Positions 6,706-15,497 of a stretch of 64,000 nucleotides of DNA are shown here, piece after piece. Made by a program: the position numbers and the translations under genes. Position 1 is the first letter of the stretch; each line of letters opens with the position of its first letter. The notes under the pieces are model-generated. The model was given only the letters and a program-made list of their open reading frames with translations, had not been told where the DNA came from and did not search any database. Source of the stretch: Streptomyces sp. HUAS CB01. Lineage in GTDB: Bacteria > Actinomycetota > Actinomycetes > Streptomycetales > Streptomycetaceae. Location: NCBI RefSeq assembly GCF_030406905.1, contig NZ_CP129137.1, positions 3,395,001 through 3,459,000 on the forward strand, written 5' to 3'.

Positions 6706-9672
6706 TCAGCCCAGGCGGGTCAGCTTGGCGCCGAACCCGGGCTCCACGAGCGCCTCCTGGAGGGCCACCGGAACGGTGACCTGGCTGGCGCCCTCGCCGA
6801 CGGTCAGCGATCCGACCACCGTGCCGGCCGCCGCCTCGTGCGGCGGGACCTTGCCGCCGTTCGTCAGCTCGAGCTTGACGGTGAGCCCGGACCAGCCGAC
6901 CGCCCGGACGTCCTTGGTGGCCACGACCGGGACCGAACCGCCGAGACCGTCCTCGACCACACCGACGACCTGGCCCTTCTTCACGATCGTCGCGTTCTTC
7001 AGGGCGTCCTGGGTCGCGAGCATCAGGTCCCTGCTCGCCTTGATCGCGGTACCGAGGATCGGGGTGTCGTGCTGCGCGAGCACGGCGCCGACGATCAACT
7101 GGTCCGTGTCGCCGACCATCTTGTGGGCGGCGAAGAGCAGGTTGCCGCCGGCCTTGGTGGTGCTGCCGGTCTTGATGCCGAGCGCGCCGTCGTACGGCGG
7201 CAGCTCGTTGTAGTTCCGCCACTTCTTGCCCGACGGGTCCGTCCACTCGGGCAGCTTGGTGATGTCCATCAGGGCCTTGATCTCGACCAGCTTCAGACCC
7301 AGCTTGACCTGGTCCTCGGCCGTGCTGACCGTCGTCGCGTCCAGCCCGGACGGGTCCGTGTAGGTCGTGTTCTTCATCCCGAGCTCCTCGGCGGCGGCGT
7401 TCATCTTCTCGACGAACGCCTTCTCCGAGCCGGAGTCCCAGCGAGCCAGCTGACGCGCGATGTTGTTGGCGGACGGAATCATGATCGCCGCCAGCGCGTC
7501 CCTCAGGCTGATCTTGTCGCCCTTCTTGACGGTGTTGAGCGTCGACTCGTTGTCCGTCTTGTCGAGCTGACCGTCCGACTCCCCCTTGGCGTCGATCTCG
7601 ATCATGGGCCCCGCCTCGCCCGGCTTGAGCGGGTGGTTCTTGAGGATCACGTACGCCGTCATCGACTTGGTCACGCTCGCGATCGGCACGGGCTTCTGCT
7701 CCCCGGAGGAGCCGAGCGTGCCGAGCCCGGACGCCGCCATGTAGGCCTGGCCCTTGGCGGGCCAGGGCAGCTGCGGTGTCGAGCCCTCGAACGCGTACGT
7801 CGGCTCCGCCGTCAGCGAGAGCGCGGGTTCCGGGAGCGGGCGCAAGGACTGTGCGACCGCGAAGACGATCAGGAGCAGGACGACGAGCGGCGTCCAGATC
7901 CTGACCCGCCGCACCACCGTGCGGACAGGAGTCTGCGGCGGCGGAGGGGTGTTCGTCAGCTCGGCGAGCAGGTCGAGCGGCGGCTTCGGGGGCAGCGGCT
8001 GCTGCTTCGTGCGCTCGGGCTCGGTCAGCGACGCGGGCGGGGTGGTGGAGGGCGTCCCGGGCCCGGCGGGCTTCGCGGTGGCAGGGGCCGACTGCGCGGC
8101 GGACGCGGCGGGCCGTGCGTCGTCACGACGCAGCGGTACGAAGGTGCTGGTCCGCTCGGCGGCGGACTCGGGAGCATCGCCCGAACCCCTGCCGGAAGCG
8201 GGCTTGGACGCCGGTGCGGCCGGGGCGCCGTCACCGGCCGCGCCTCCGCGGCCGGACGGGGTCCGGGCGCCGGTGCCGTCCCCGGACCCGCCCCTGGACC
8301 CGGGACCGCCGTCGGGCTCCGCCGCCGGCTTCGCGCCGGTCTTCGGCTCGGCCTTCGCCCGATCGCCCGGAGGTGCGGTGATCCGGAGCGCCGTGGTGCG
8401 CTCGGCCTCCTTCTCCGAACCCTCGGATCCGGATCGCTCCGAACGCGAACGCTCCGGGCCCGTGCGCTCGGCATCGGGTCGCCCCGTACCCGACTGTGCG
8501 GAGGACGCCGAGGACGCCGAGGACGCCGAGGACTCTGCGGGCGCGGAGGACTTCGTGGTCTGCTTCGGTGCCGTGGGCGGCGGGGTGATCTTCAGGGCGG
8601 TGGTCGGCTGGTCGACCGCAGGCCGAGGCAGGGCCTTGAACACCGCCGTCGGCTGGTCCACCGGGGTCCGGTCGTCGGCGTCGTCCTCTTCGGCGGCGGC
8701 CTTCGCGGGGTCCGCGGACACGACGGACCCGGCGCCGTGCGAGGAGGCGCCCTGCGCTGCACCGGCGCCCTTGCCGGCCTTCCGGGCAGCGGCCCAGCTG
8801 GGCGTCCTGGCCCCGGAGTCCGCCTCGCCGTCACCGCCCTCGTTCCCACCGCGCTCGTTCTCGCCGTGCTGCTGCTCGTCGTCCTCGCTCCCGCCGTCCT
8901 CGGTCCCGCCCGATTCGGCCGGCGGTTCCGCGTCGAGGGATTTGCGGGGCGCGGGAGTCGTGGGCCTCTTCCCGGCCCTGCCGGCCTCCTCGCGGGCGCT
9001 GGGGGCGACTTCGGAGGTGCCGCAACCCTCGGCCGCCTCCGGAGCCTCAGCGTCCGCCTCGTCGCCGTCGGAGGCCCCGCCCTCGGACCTGGCGGCACCC
9101 GCCTTCACGGACTCGTCGGCGGACTCGTCGGCGGCCTCATCGGCGGACTCGTCGGCGGACCTGTCGGATGCGTCCACGGACCCGTCAGCGGACCCGTCAG
9201 CCGAGTCGTTCGCGCCCTTCTCCTTGCCGGAGACCCAGGCGGCGACGGCAGCGCGGAGGCGGTCGTCGCCGTCCGGCGCCCGCTCGTCACCGCCTTCGGA
9301 CCGCTCCTCGGACGGCCGCTCCTCGGAAGCCCGCTCCTCGTGAGCCCGGTCCTCGGACGAGGGACCCTCGGACGGCCGTTCCTCGGGGGCCTCGGGCTCG
9401 GCCGCGGCTCCGGAACCGGACACGGCCGCGGGTGCGTCCCCGTCCGTGTCCTCGTCCGTCACCGAAGACGCCGGCTCGGACGACTCCGCGGGCTCGGTGC
9501 GCTCCGCCGGCTCCGACGGCAGCGTCCTGAACACCGCCGTCGGCTGGTCGACACGCCCCTCGGTGGACGCCCCCGCCGAACGGGCCACGGCAAGCCGCGG
9601 ATCACGTTCGCCCGGAGTCGTCTCCCCCGACGACTTCTGCTGCTCCGACTTGTCGGGGGACTCGCCCGCCAC
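6706..9672 (-). CDS. D-alanyl-D-alanine carboxypeptidase (S11) with ~590-residue acidic cytoplasmic extension
   Basis: 988 residues. The C-terminal third is a low-molecular-weight penicillin-binding protein: catalytic SVTK at 666-669, SAN at 734-736 and KTG at 834-836, all intact, followed by a PBP5-type C-terminal domain. It trims the terminal D-Ala from peptidoglycan stem peptides outside the membrane. A single helix at about 594-610 (TPLVVLLLIVFAVAQSL) anchors it. Everything before it is a cytoplasmic, Glu/Asp/Ser/Pro-rich, apparently disordered region far longer than usual for S11 enzymes, containing repeated DQPTAVF/DQPTTAL and TTALRIT motifs. The GTG at 9672 has GGAGGAGG 5 bp upstream. 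From memory, the positional homologue SCO4439 acts in spore-wall maturation. Confidence 0.9.
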   Translation of the reverse strand: MAGESPDKSEQQKSSGETTPGERDPRLAVARSAGASTEGRVDQPTAVFRTLPSEPAERTEPAESSEPASSVTDEDTDGDAPAAVSGSGAAAEPEAPEERPSEGPSSEDRAHEERASEERPSEERSEGGDERAPDGDDRLRAAVAAWVSGKEKGANDSADGSADGSVDASDRSADESADEAADESADESVKAGAARSEGGASDGDEADAEAPEAAEGCGTSEVAPSAREEAGRAGKRPTTPAPRKSLDAEPPAESGGTEDGGSEDDEQQHGENERGGNEGGDGEADSGARTPSWAAARKAGKGAGAAQGASSHGAGSVVSADPAKAAAEEDDADDRTPVDQPTAVFKALPRPAVDQPTTALKITPPPTAPKQTTKSSAPAESSASSASSASSAQSGTGRPDAERTGPERSRSERSGSEGSEKEAERTTALRITAPPGDRAKAEPKTGAKPAAEPDGGPGSRGGSGDGTGARTPSGRGGAAGDGAPAAPASKPASGRGSGDAPESAAERTSTFVPLRRDDARPAASAAQSAPATAKPAGPGTPSTTPPASLTEPERTKQQPLPPKPPLDLLAELTNTPPPPQTPVRTVVRRVRIWTPLVVLLLIVFAVAQSLRPLPEPALSLTAEPTYAFEGSTPQLPWPAKGQAYMAASGLGTLGSSGEQKPVPIASVTKSMTAYVILKNHPLKPGEAGPMIEIDAKGESDGQLDKTDNESTLNTVKKGDKISLRDALAAIMIPSANNIARQLARWDSGSEKAFVEKMNAAAEELGMKNTTYTDPSGLDATTVSTAEDQVKLGLKLVEIKALMDITKLPEWTDPSGKKWRNYNELPPYDGALGIKTGSTTKAGGNLLFAAHKMVGDTDQLIVGAVLAQHDTPILGTAIKASRDLMLATQDALKNATIVKKGQVVGVVEDGLGGSVPVVATKDVRAVGWSGLTVKLELTNGGKVPPHEAAAGTVVGSLTVGEGASQVTVPVALQEALVEPGFGAKLTRLG

Positions 9673-9887
9673 CGTGCCTCCTCCGTGCCTCAACCTGAAC
9701 CCGCCGTGGCGCTGGTACCACCCGCACCACTGTCCGAACCATCTACCAGTGTCCTGTGTGAGCCCCTTGGCCCCCGTGCTAGACGAGAACGACATACCTG
9801 CCGGTTCCCGTACGAAGCACCCAGGCACTCTCGACAGACCAATGTGAGAGGCGTCACCCTGTCATTCATCCACGCGGGGAGGCATGG

Positions 9888-10607
9888 ATGGGCAGGAGCC
9901 GCAGAACAATTCCGGAGGAGCTTCTGCTGCTCGCTCTGGACCCGGCCACGGGTACCACAGCGCAGCCGCAGTCGCTCGACCTCGGCCTGGCCGGAGCACA
10001 GCTAGTGGAGCTGGCCCTGGCAGGACGGATAGCCCCAGACGGGGATCGTATCGCCGTGGTGATGCCACGGCCGACAGGAGATCCGACACTGGACTCCGCA
10101 CTGGAGCTGCTGCGCAGGCGCGGCAGTCCGGTCCGGGCGGTCCACTGGATCGGCGGGCCCCGACTGGGGTTGCGCCAGACCTACCTTTCACATCTGGAAA
10201 GGTGCGGCATGGTCCATGCCGTGGCGGGCCAGATGTGCGGGGTGCTGCCGACGACTCGCTACCAGGCGACGGACACGGCGATCAGCCGGGAGATCAGGGC
10301 CCGGCTGGACAGCGCGATCCGCACCGGCGTACCGCCGGACCCGCGGACGGCCGCGCTCGCCGCACTGGCGCACGCGGTCGGCCTGGGCAAGCACCTCTAC
10401 CCGGGCAACGAGGGGCGGTCCTCCCGCTCCCGGCTCCGGGACCTGATCAGGCACGACCCCATGGGCGGACTCGTGGCGCACGCCGTGATGGACGTCCAGA
10501 ACGGTGCGGCGGCACAGCCACGCCGCGGCACGGCGGCGCCCGGCCGGCAGCCGGCCGTCCAGATGCCGTCACGACGCGGCAGCATGGCCCGCGCCGCCGC
10601 TCACTAG
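9888..10607 (+). CDS. GPP34 (GOLPH3/VPS74-like) protein
   Basis: 239 residues beginning with RRTIPEELLLLALDPATG, the typical opening of GPP34-family proteins, and continuing with helical segments rich in Leu/Ala/Arg. Eukaryotic members bind phosphatidylinositol-4-phosphate and sort glycosyltransferases; the actinobacterial role is unknown. The ATG at 9888 follows GGGGAGG by 5 bp. The gene is transcribed away from the D-Ala-D-Ala carboxypeptidase, and the same neighbours are found in other streptomycetes. The last 40 residues are a basic, Ala/Arg-rich tail (RRGTAAPGRQPAVQ, then RRGSMARAAAH). Confidence 0.85.
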   Translation: MGRSRRTIPEELLLLALDPATGTTAQPQSLDLGLAGAQLVELALAGRIAPDGDRIAVVMPRPTGDPTLDSALELLRRRGSPVRAVHWIGGPRLGLRQTYLSHLERCGMVHAVAGQMCGVLPTTRYQATDTAISREIRARLDSAIRTGVPPDPRTAALAALAHAVGLGKHLYPGNEGRSSRSRLRDLIRHDPMGGLVAHAVMDVQNGAAAQPRRGTAAPGRQPAVQMPSRRGSMARAAAH

Positions 10608-10632
10608 GCGTGTCGCGAAAGTAGCTCCGTCC

Positions 10633-10656
10633 GCCCGCAGGGCGGGGCCTGCGGGC
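10633..10656 (+). terminator. Hairpin terminator behind the GPP34 gene
   Basis: GCCCGCAGG, a 6-base loop and CCTGCGGGC give a perfect 9-bp stem 25 bp after the stop. It is enclosed by a weaker outer pairing (GTCGCGAAAGT with ACTTCCGCGAC, one mismatch). Confidence 0.6.
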
Positions 10657-11279
10657 CAGGAGGGACTTCCGCGACCCGCCCCAGGACGCGCTCGGGCAAC
10701 GGGCCCGGCGCACGGAAGCGGTCACGGCCACGGGTGCGCACCGGTGTACCCGTGGACCGTGGACGCGGCCGTGAACCACCCGTTCGCGTGCCCGCCGGGA
10801 GAACCACCGCACCGACGTCGCCCAGGACCGGTTCGGGAGCCGCAGAGGGCGCGGGGCCGTCGCACGAGCGACCGCCCCGCGCACTCTCCCTTCCGCATGC
10901 CTCTTCCCGTGCGCCTGCTTTCGGTGCGCCCGCTTTCCGTGCGCCTGCTTTCGGTGCGAGGACGGACCGCACCGCGCCCTCTCTTCCGCATGCCTCTTTC
11001 CGTGCGCCCTCTGTCCTTGCGCGCACGCTGTCCTGGCGCGCACGGACCTCGCCGCGCACACCTTCCGCACGCGTGCGTCCTTCCACGCACCCGCGTGCCC
11101 GCCTCCGCGACGTGCGGGCACGGCGATTCGCCGCGCACCGCCGTGTTTTGTCCCCCGCTTTGTTCGTGCGTGTCGTCGTTTTCCAGCGCGAGCAGCACCT
11201 TTGGTGGCAGTCTGCTGAGACGTAGATACGCACAGCAACAAGGACAGCACAGCAGTCCACAGCCGGAGGTGCAGTTCCC
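10657..11279. other. Long non-coding interval with short tandem repeats
   Basis: No plausible gene. The middle holds variants of a GTGCGCC-TGCTTTC unit and TTCCGCATGCCTCTT segments that occur twice (about 10890 and 10982). The last 120 bp are less GC-rich and must hold the promoter of the XRE gene at 11280, whose GGAGGTG ribosome site is near 11265. Confidence 0.6.
10909..10953 (+). repeat. 15-bp tandem repeat, three units
   Basis: GTGCGCCTGCTTTCG, GTGCGCCCGCTTTCC and GTGCGCCTGCTTTCG follow each other without gaps; the first and third are identical. A fourth partial unit (GTGCGAGG) follows. Confidence 0.7.
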
Positions 11280-12137
11280 GTGGCGTCCAACGTCAACCCC
11301 ACCGTCAGGCGCCGCCGTTTGGGCCAGGAGTTGCGCCGGCTCCGCGAACTCAAGGGCATGACCGCGGAGGAGGTGGCGGATCGCCTGCTCGTCTCCCAGT
11401 CGAAGATCAGCCGACTGGAGAACGGCCGGCGGTCGATCAGTCAGCGCGATGTGCGCGACCTCTGCGGAGTGTACGAGGTCGAGGACCACCGCGTGGTCGA
11501 CTCCCTGATGCAGATGGCCAAGGACTCCCGCCAGCAGGGCTGGTGGCACGCCTTCGGCGACATCCCGTACAGCGTCTACATCGGCCTGGAGACGGACGCG
11601 GCCAGCCTCCGGGTCTACGAATCCCTGATCGTGCCCGGCTTGCTCCAGACCCGCGACTACGCCCACGCCGTCATCGAGGGAATGTGGCCCGAAGCCACCC
11701 AGAGCGAGATCGACAAGCGCATTCAGATCCGGCTGAAGCGACAGGACCGGCTCACGGATCCCGACAATCCGCTCCGGTTCTGGGCCGTCATCGACGAGGC
11801 ACTGCTGCGCCGCGTGGTCGGCAACGAGCAGATCATGGCGGACCAGCTCGAGCACCTCGCCCAGCTCAGCCAGCAGCCGCATGTGACCCTGCAGGTCCTG
11901 CCCTATGCCGTAGGGGCCCATCCCGGTATGTACGGGAAATTCGCCATCCTGGAGTTCCAGGACGCCATGGACGCGAGCGTCGTCTATCTCGAGGGCGTGA
12001 CCAGCGATCTGTACCTAGAGAAGCCCAACGACGTACAGAGCTACACCGTCATGTACGAGCATCTCCGGGCCAAGGCCCTCAGCGCGGAGGAGTCGTTGGC
12101 GTTCATCCGCCGGGTCTCCGAGAGTTACGGAGGCTGA
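11280..12137 (+). CDS. XRE regulator with DUF5753 (WhiJ/AbaA-ORFA-like)
   Basis: 285 residues: an N-terminal Cro/C1-type helix-turn-helix at about 12-67 (MTAEEVADRLLVSQSKISRLENG) and a DUF5753 domain over the rest, with the family motif ESLIVPGLLQTRDYA. Such proteins are one half of the WhiJ-like modules that time development and antibiotic production in Streptomyces; the other half is a small DUF397 protein, present here at 12322. GTG start, with GGAGGTG about 9 bp upstream. It probably binds its own promoter region and that of the DUF397 gene, by analogy. Confidence 0.9.
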   Translation: MASNVNPTVRRRRLGQELRRLRELKGMTAEEVADRLLVSQSKISRLENGRRSISQRDVRDLCGVYEVEDHRVVDSLMQMAKDSRQQGWWHAFGDIPYSVYIGLETDAASLRVYESLIVPGLLQTRDYAHAVIEGMWPEATQSEIDKRIQIRLKRQDRLTDPDNPLRFWAVIDEALLRRVVGNEQIMADQLEHLAQLSQQPHVTLQVLPYAVGAHPGMYGKFAILEFQDAMDASVVYLEGVTSDLYLEKPNDVQSYTVMYEHLRAKALSAEESLAFIRRVSESYGG

Positions 12138-12321
12138 CCCGAGGGAGGCCGCGCACCATACACCTGCGGCCTCGGAACTGAACAGATCTCGATGGAATAT
12201 GCCATCCGGATGGGTGAACGCGCCCTGCCCCAAGCGATGTTGGAGCGTAGCTTCGATCTCAGAGTCGTTGGGGACAGCGGCTCGAGGCACCCGCACACCT
12301 GGCACAACCATCGGAGTCACT

Positions 12322-12522
12322 ATGCACATCCGGCAAGCTGCGTCACTGACGGAGTGGACCAAGTCCTCGTACTCCGCCGTCAACGGCGACTGCGTGGAGG
12401 TCAAGGCAGAGGAGCACAGCTCGGTGGCCGTTCGCGATTCGAAGGCGATCCACCGCCCTCACCTGGACTTCACCGCTGAGACGTGGTCGGCATTCATCAT
12501 GGGGATCAGTCACGCCGACTGA
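12322..12522 (+). CDS. DUF397 small protein, partner of the XRE regulator
   Basis: 66 residues with the DUF397 signature: WTKSSYSAVNGDCVEV, then VAVRDSK and WSAFI. ATG 12322 has GGAG 5 bp upstream and gives a normal DUF397 length; longer in-frame starts upstream add unrelated sequence. It lies 184 bp behind the XRE gene, so it may have its own promoter. In WhiJ-like modules the DUF397 protein is thought to modulate the DNA binding of the XRE partner. Confidence 0.9.
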   Translation: MHIRQAASLTEWTKSSYSAVNGDCVEVKAEEHSSVAVRDSKAIHRPHLDFTAETWSAFIMGISHAD

Positions 12523-12563
12523 AGGGCAGCCCCCTGCCGACCACGTGTCCGCAGAACCTTCAG

Positions 12564-14979
12564 TCAAGCCCTCTCGACCGGCCCGCCGTCCTGGCCGAGG
12601 GGGCTGCCTTCTGCCCGACCGCCGCCCAGTTCATCCACGAGTGCCCGGGATGTTCCGGTCACGGAAGCATCCGGACCGAGAACCCGCTCGCACAGAGGGA
12701 GGTTCCGAGCCGCCAGGGCAAGCGCCTCGGCGGCGCCGCCGCTCGCAGCGAGCAGAGCGGCGAGGCCGGCGCGATTTGCCAGCACGTACGGATGGTCGGC
12801 ACCGAGCGCACTTTCCTGACCCGCGACGACCCGCCGTGCCAAGGTGATGGCTTCCTCGCGTTGCCCGCACTTGTCCAGAACCCAGCTCAGGAGGACAGCC
12901 GCGGAGAGGGTGAGGTAGTGCTCCGGACCGTGAATCCGCTCTCGGTCCGCCAGCGCCGCACGAGCCGCTTCCTCCGCTTGCGCCCACCGCCCGAGGACGT
13001 AGAGCCCATAGGCGTAGTTGTGGCGGGCGGTCACCGTGGTGAAGGAGTCCTCCCCCAGCCGCTCCTCGCACAGCGCGACCACCCGGGGCCCGATCGTGTC
13101 GAACTCCTCCTCGGTGTCCGGATGGGCCACGTACTCGATGAGGAGGGCGCGAACATGGAGGGTGTCGGGGTGGTCGGCGCCCTGGATCCTCGTTCGGATC
13201 GCCTCCGCCGCCCGTAGGGCCGCCACGCAGTCCTCGAGTCTGCCCAACTGGCCGAGGGACTGGTGACTGTCCTGCAGGCTCGTCAGTGTTTCCTCGTGCT
13301 CCTCGCCCAGGACCCGTCGGCGGCTCTCGAGGACCTTGCGGTCCAGGCTCTCGGATTCCTCGAAGCGGCCGAGCCTGAACAGTGCACGGGCCAGCCGGTG
13401 ACCGGCCCTCAGGGTCACCGGATGGTCCGCACCCAGCAGCCGTCGGCCGACCTCGTCGGCGGAACGGGCCACGGACAACGAGGCGTGGAAGTCGCCCAGG
13501 TCGAACGTCAGGGACGCCAACCGCACGGCCAGACCGACGGCTTCCGGCGCGAGATCCGCGTCGGACACACGGCGCAGCAGGCTCACCGCATGAGGCACCG
13601 TCCACGCCACACCGCCCAGGGCCCGGGCCGCACGGAGGTCTTCGGGCACCTCCTCGTCGAGCAGGCGAACCGCCGACGCCATGAGCAGCGGCCTCTGGCC
13701 GTCCGGCACCGCGGCGGCGATGCTGTCCAGCAGCACTCCGTGCGCCTTGACGCACCGGCTCCCGGTGCCACCGCGCTCGACGTCCACGAGGGTGACCAGG
13801 GAATGATCCAGCAGTCCTCGCAGGGCGCCTTCCACCCGCTGCGCCGTCAGAGGAGGAGCGGCGGTGCCGAGAGCCGTGGTGGCCAGTTTCCGGGGATGGA
13901 GCAACGCCAAGGGCAGCGGGTCGGCGCTGAAGCACGACAACAGGCGCATGAGCGTGAGGAATTTCGGGCACGCCGGCCCTCTCGAGCCTGTCGAGGGAGA
14001 TCTGCCAGGTCCGGCCGACCAGGTGCCGGGTGTCCCTGTCGGAATCCGCCCCCCGGTCGATCAGCTCCGTCGGGTCGTCCTCCAGATGACGTTGGTAGTC
14101 GGTCATGGACCAGCTCTCCAGAAGTTGCCGGGACAGGAACGACCCTGCCAGCGTCAGGGCCAGCGGCAGGCAGTCCAGGCGCAGTGCCACGGACCGGGCC
14201 TCTTCGAACGTTCCGGAATCAGGCGCGAGATCGCGAAGGACGAGAGCGGCGTCCTCCACCGGGAGAGGGCCGACCTGGTGCAGGTCCGCCCCCTGCCACA
14301 CCGGCGAGGTCCCCTGCCGCGTGGTGACGACGACGGTCCCCTGCCGGCTCGTCCGCAGCCACCCTCCCTCTTCCAGCACCGCGGGGTCGTCCGCGTTGTC
14401 CAGCACGAGCAGCCATCGCTGCGGAGACCCGTCCAGGTAGTGCCAGACGAGATCGGCCGCCGCGCGCCGGCCCGCGTGCGCCGAGGCCAGCTCCACGGCC
14501 TCCGCGCCGCGATCCGCTGCCACGGCCAGCATGCCCGCCCGGAACGTGGCCCGTTCGGATGCGTTGACCCAGAGACCCACGGTGTCCCGGGGTCCTGTCA
14601 CCGTGTGGAAGAGCGCCTGTGCGACCGCCGTCTTGCCGCACCCTCCCGTGCCGTGGAGCACATGGACGCCGCCGTGCCCGCCGGCGGCCTCGAGCAGCCT
14701 CCGCATGAGGTCCTCGCGGTCCCGGAGCCGCCGCGGCGTCCTCCAGACGAGCGGCATCCGCACCGAATCGGGCGCGGGCAACTCGTTCCGCAGCACATCC
14801 GAACGGGGGTGGACGACACTGCGCGGCACCGAGGAGGCGAACAGGGACGTGGCCTCGTCGGCCCCGTAGTAGTGGTGGTGTTCCGTGATGTGCTGATCGC
14901 CCGTCGTCTGATACACGCGCCCCTGGCCCGACGCACGGCCGTGAACCGTACCCCCGGGCTCGCGTGACGGTTCGGTCAC
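12564..14979 (-). pseudogene. STAND/NB-ARC-TPR protein (NLR-like), frameshifted
   Basis: One gene split over two frames. The first part (14979-13965) holds an N-terminal motif GRVYQTTGDQHITEHHHYY, then an NB-ARC ATPase with P-loop GTGGCGKTAV, Walker B LLVLDNAD and LPLAL. The second part (13961-12564) continues with the winged-helix end (FLTLMRLLSCFSADPLP) and about 10 TPR/FxSxx-type tetratricopeptide repeats (GADHP..L, LGEEH.ETL). Reading one A fewer in the AAA (plus-strand TTT, 13962-13964) restores GVPEFLTLMRLLSCF, so it is a +1 insertion: either a true mutation or a sequencing slip. The GTG start overlaps the stop of the upstream small gene (GTGA), so they are translationally coupled. Role inferred: ligand-triggered oligomerising sensor. 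Confidence 0.8.
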
Positions 14980-15389
14980 CTCTCGGCGATGTGCTGGTCG
15001 CGGCCGGCCTGGTAGACACGGCCGCTCCCCGACGCCTCAGCCCTCATCTGCACCGTCCCGGGCCGGGCCGGCTCCTCCGGGTAGAGGTCCGCGAGAATCC
15101 GGCGAAGCTCCGCGGCGACCTCCGGGCGGTCACGGAGGAGACGTCGGAGGCGGCCCGCCCACTCCTCGCCGAGCTCCTGCTCGGCCAGCTCGTCGCCGTT
15201 CTCCCGGGCGAGCAGGAGATCGTCCCGCGTGGCCTCCAGCTCTCCCTCCACGCCGTCGGCGCGCGAGGGGCTGACCCGCCGCCACAGCGCGACGATGCCG
15301 TCACGGGTTCTCTCCCAGGCGTCCGTGGCCATGAGCGTCACCACGGTCGTCCCGGCGGTGCGCGCGAGATCCATCATCTGTGCGTCCAC
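14976..15389 (-). CDS. Small helical protein with C-terminal motif shared with the NLR-like partner
   Basis: 137 residues from GTG 15389 (GAGGGGGA about 6 bp upstream). The N-terminus is amphipathic/hydrophobic (MDLARTAGTTVVTLMATDAW), the middle is a charged helical bundle, and the last 20 residues carry GRVYQAGRDQHIAER after a Ser/Gly linker. The NB-ARC protein encoded just downstream begins with the almost identical GRVYQTTGDQHITE (12 of 17 identical across SGxGRVYQxxxDQHIxE). The family is common next to STAND genes in Streptomyces; its function is not established. Inference: an effector (possibly membrane-active, like Bell/HeLo domains) triggered by template-like contact between the two motifs. 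Confidence 0.75.
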   Translation of the reverse strand: MDAQMMDLARTAGTTVVTLMATDAWERTRDGIVALWRRVSPSRADGVEGELEATRDDLLLARENGDELAEQELGEEWAGRLRRLLRDRPEVAAELRRILADLYPEEPARPGTVQMRAEASGSGRVYQAGRDQHIAER

Positions 15390-15497
15390 CCAAGTCCCCC
15401 TCGCCCGGCAAACCGCCCGTCGGATACAGGTCCGAACGACCACCTTAGGTGGGACGGCGATCACTGTCAGGTGGTTACCGGCCTCGCCGAGGGGGCG

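Noticed and set aside
6544..10005. Plus-strand open frame opposite the carboxypeptidase gene
   Set aside because: Arg/Gly/Leu-rich translation antiparallel to a strongly supported CDS; codon position GC pattern favours the minus strand.
10447..11250. Basic repeat protein on the minus strand in the repeat gap
   Set aside because: Lys/Arg/His repeats follow directly from the tandem DNA repeat; no ribosome site.
12521..12611. Inverted repeat GAAGGGCAGCCCCCT...AGGGGGCTGCCTTC as terminator
   Set aside because: Arms are about 60 bp apart with one base missing; the right arm is inside the NLR-like coding end. May still help convergent termination, but not supported.
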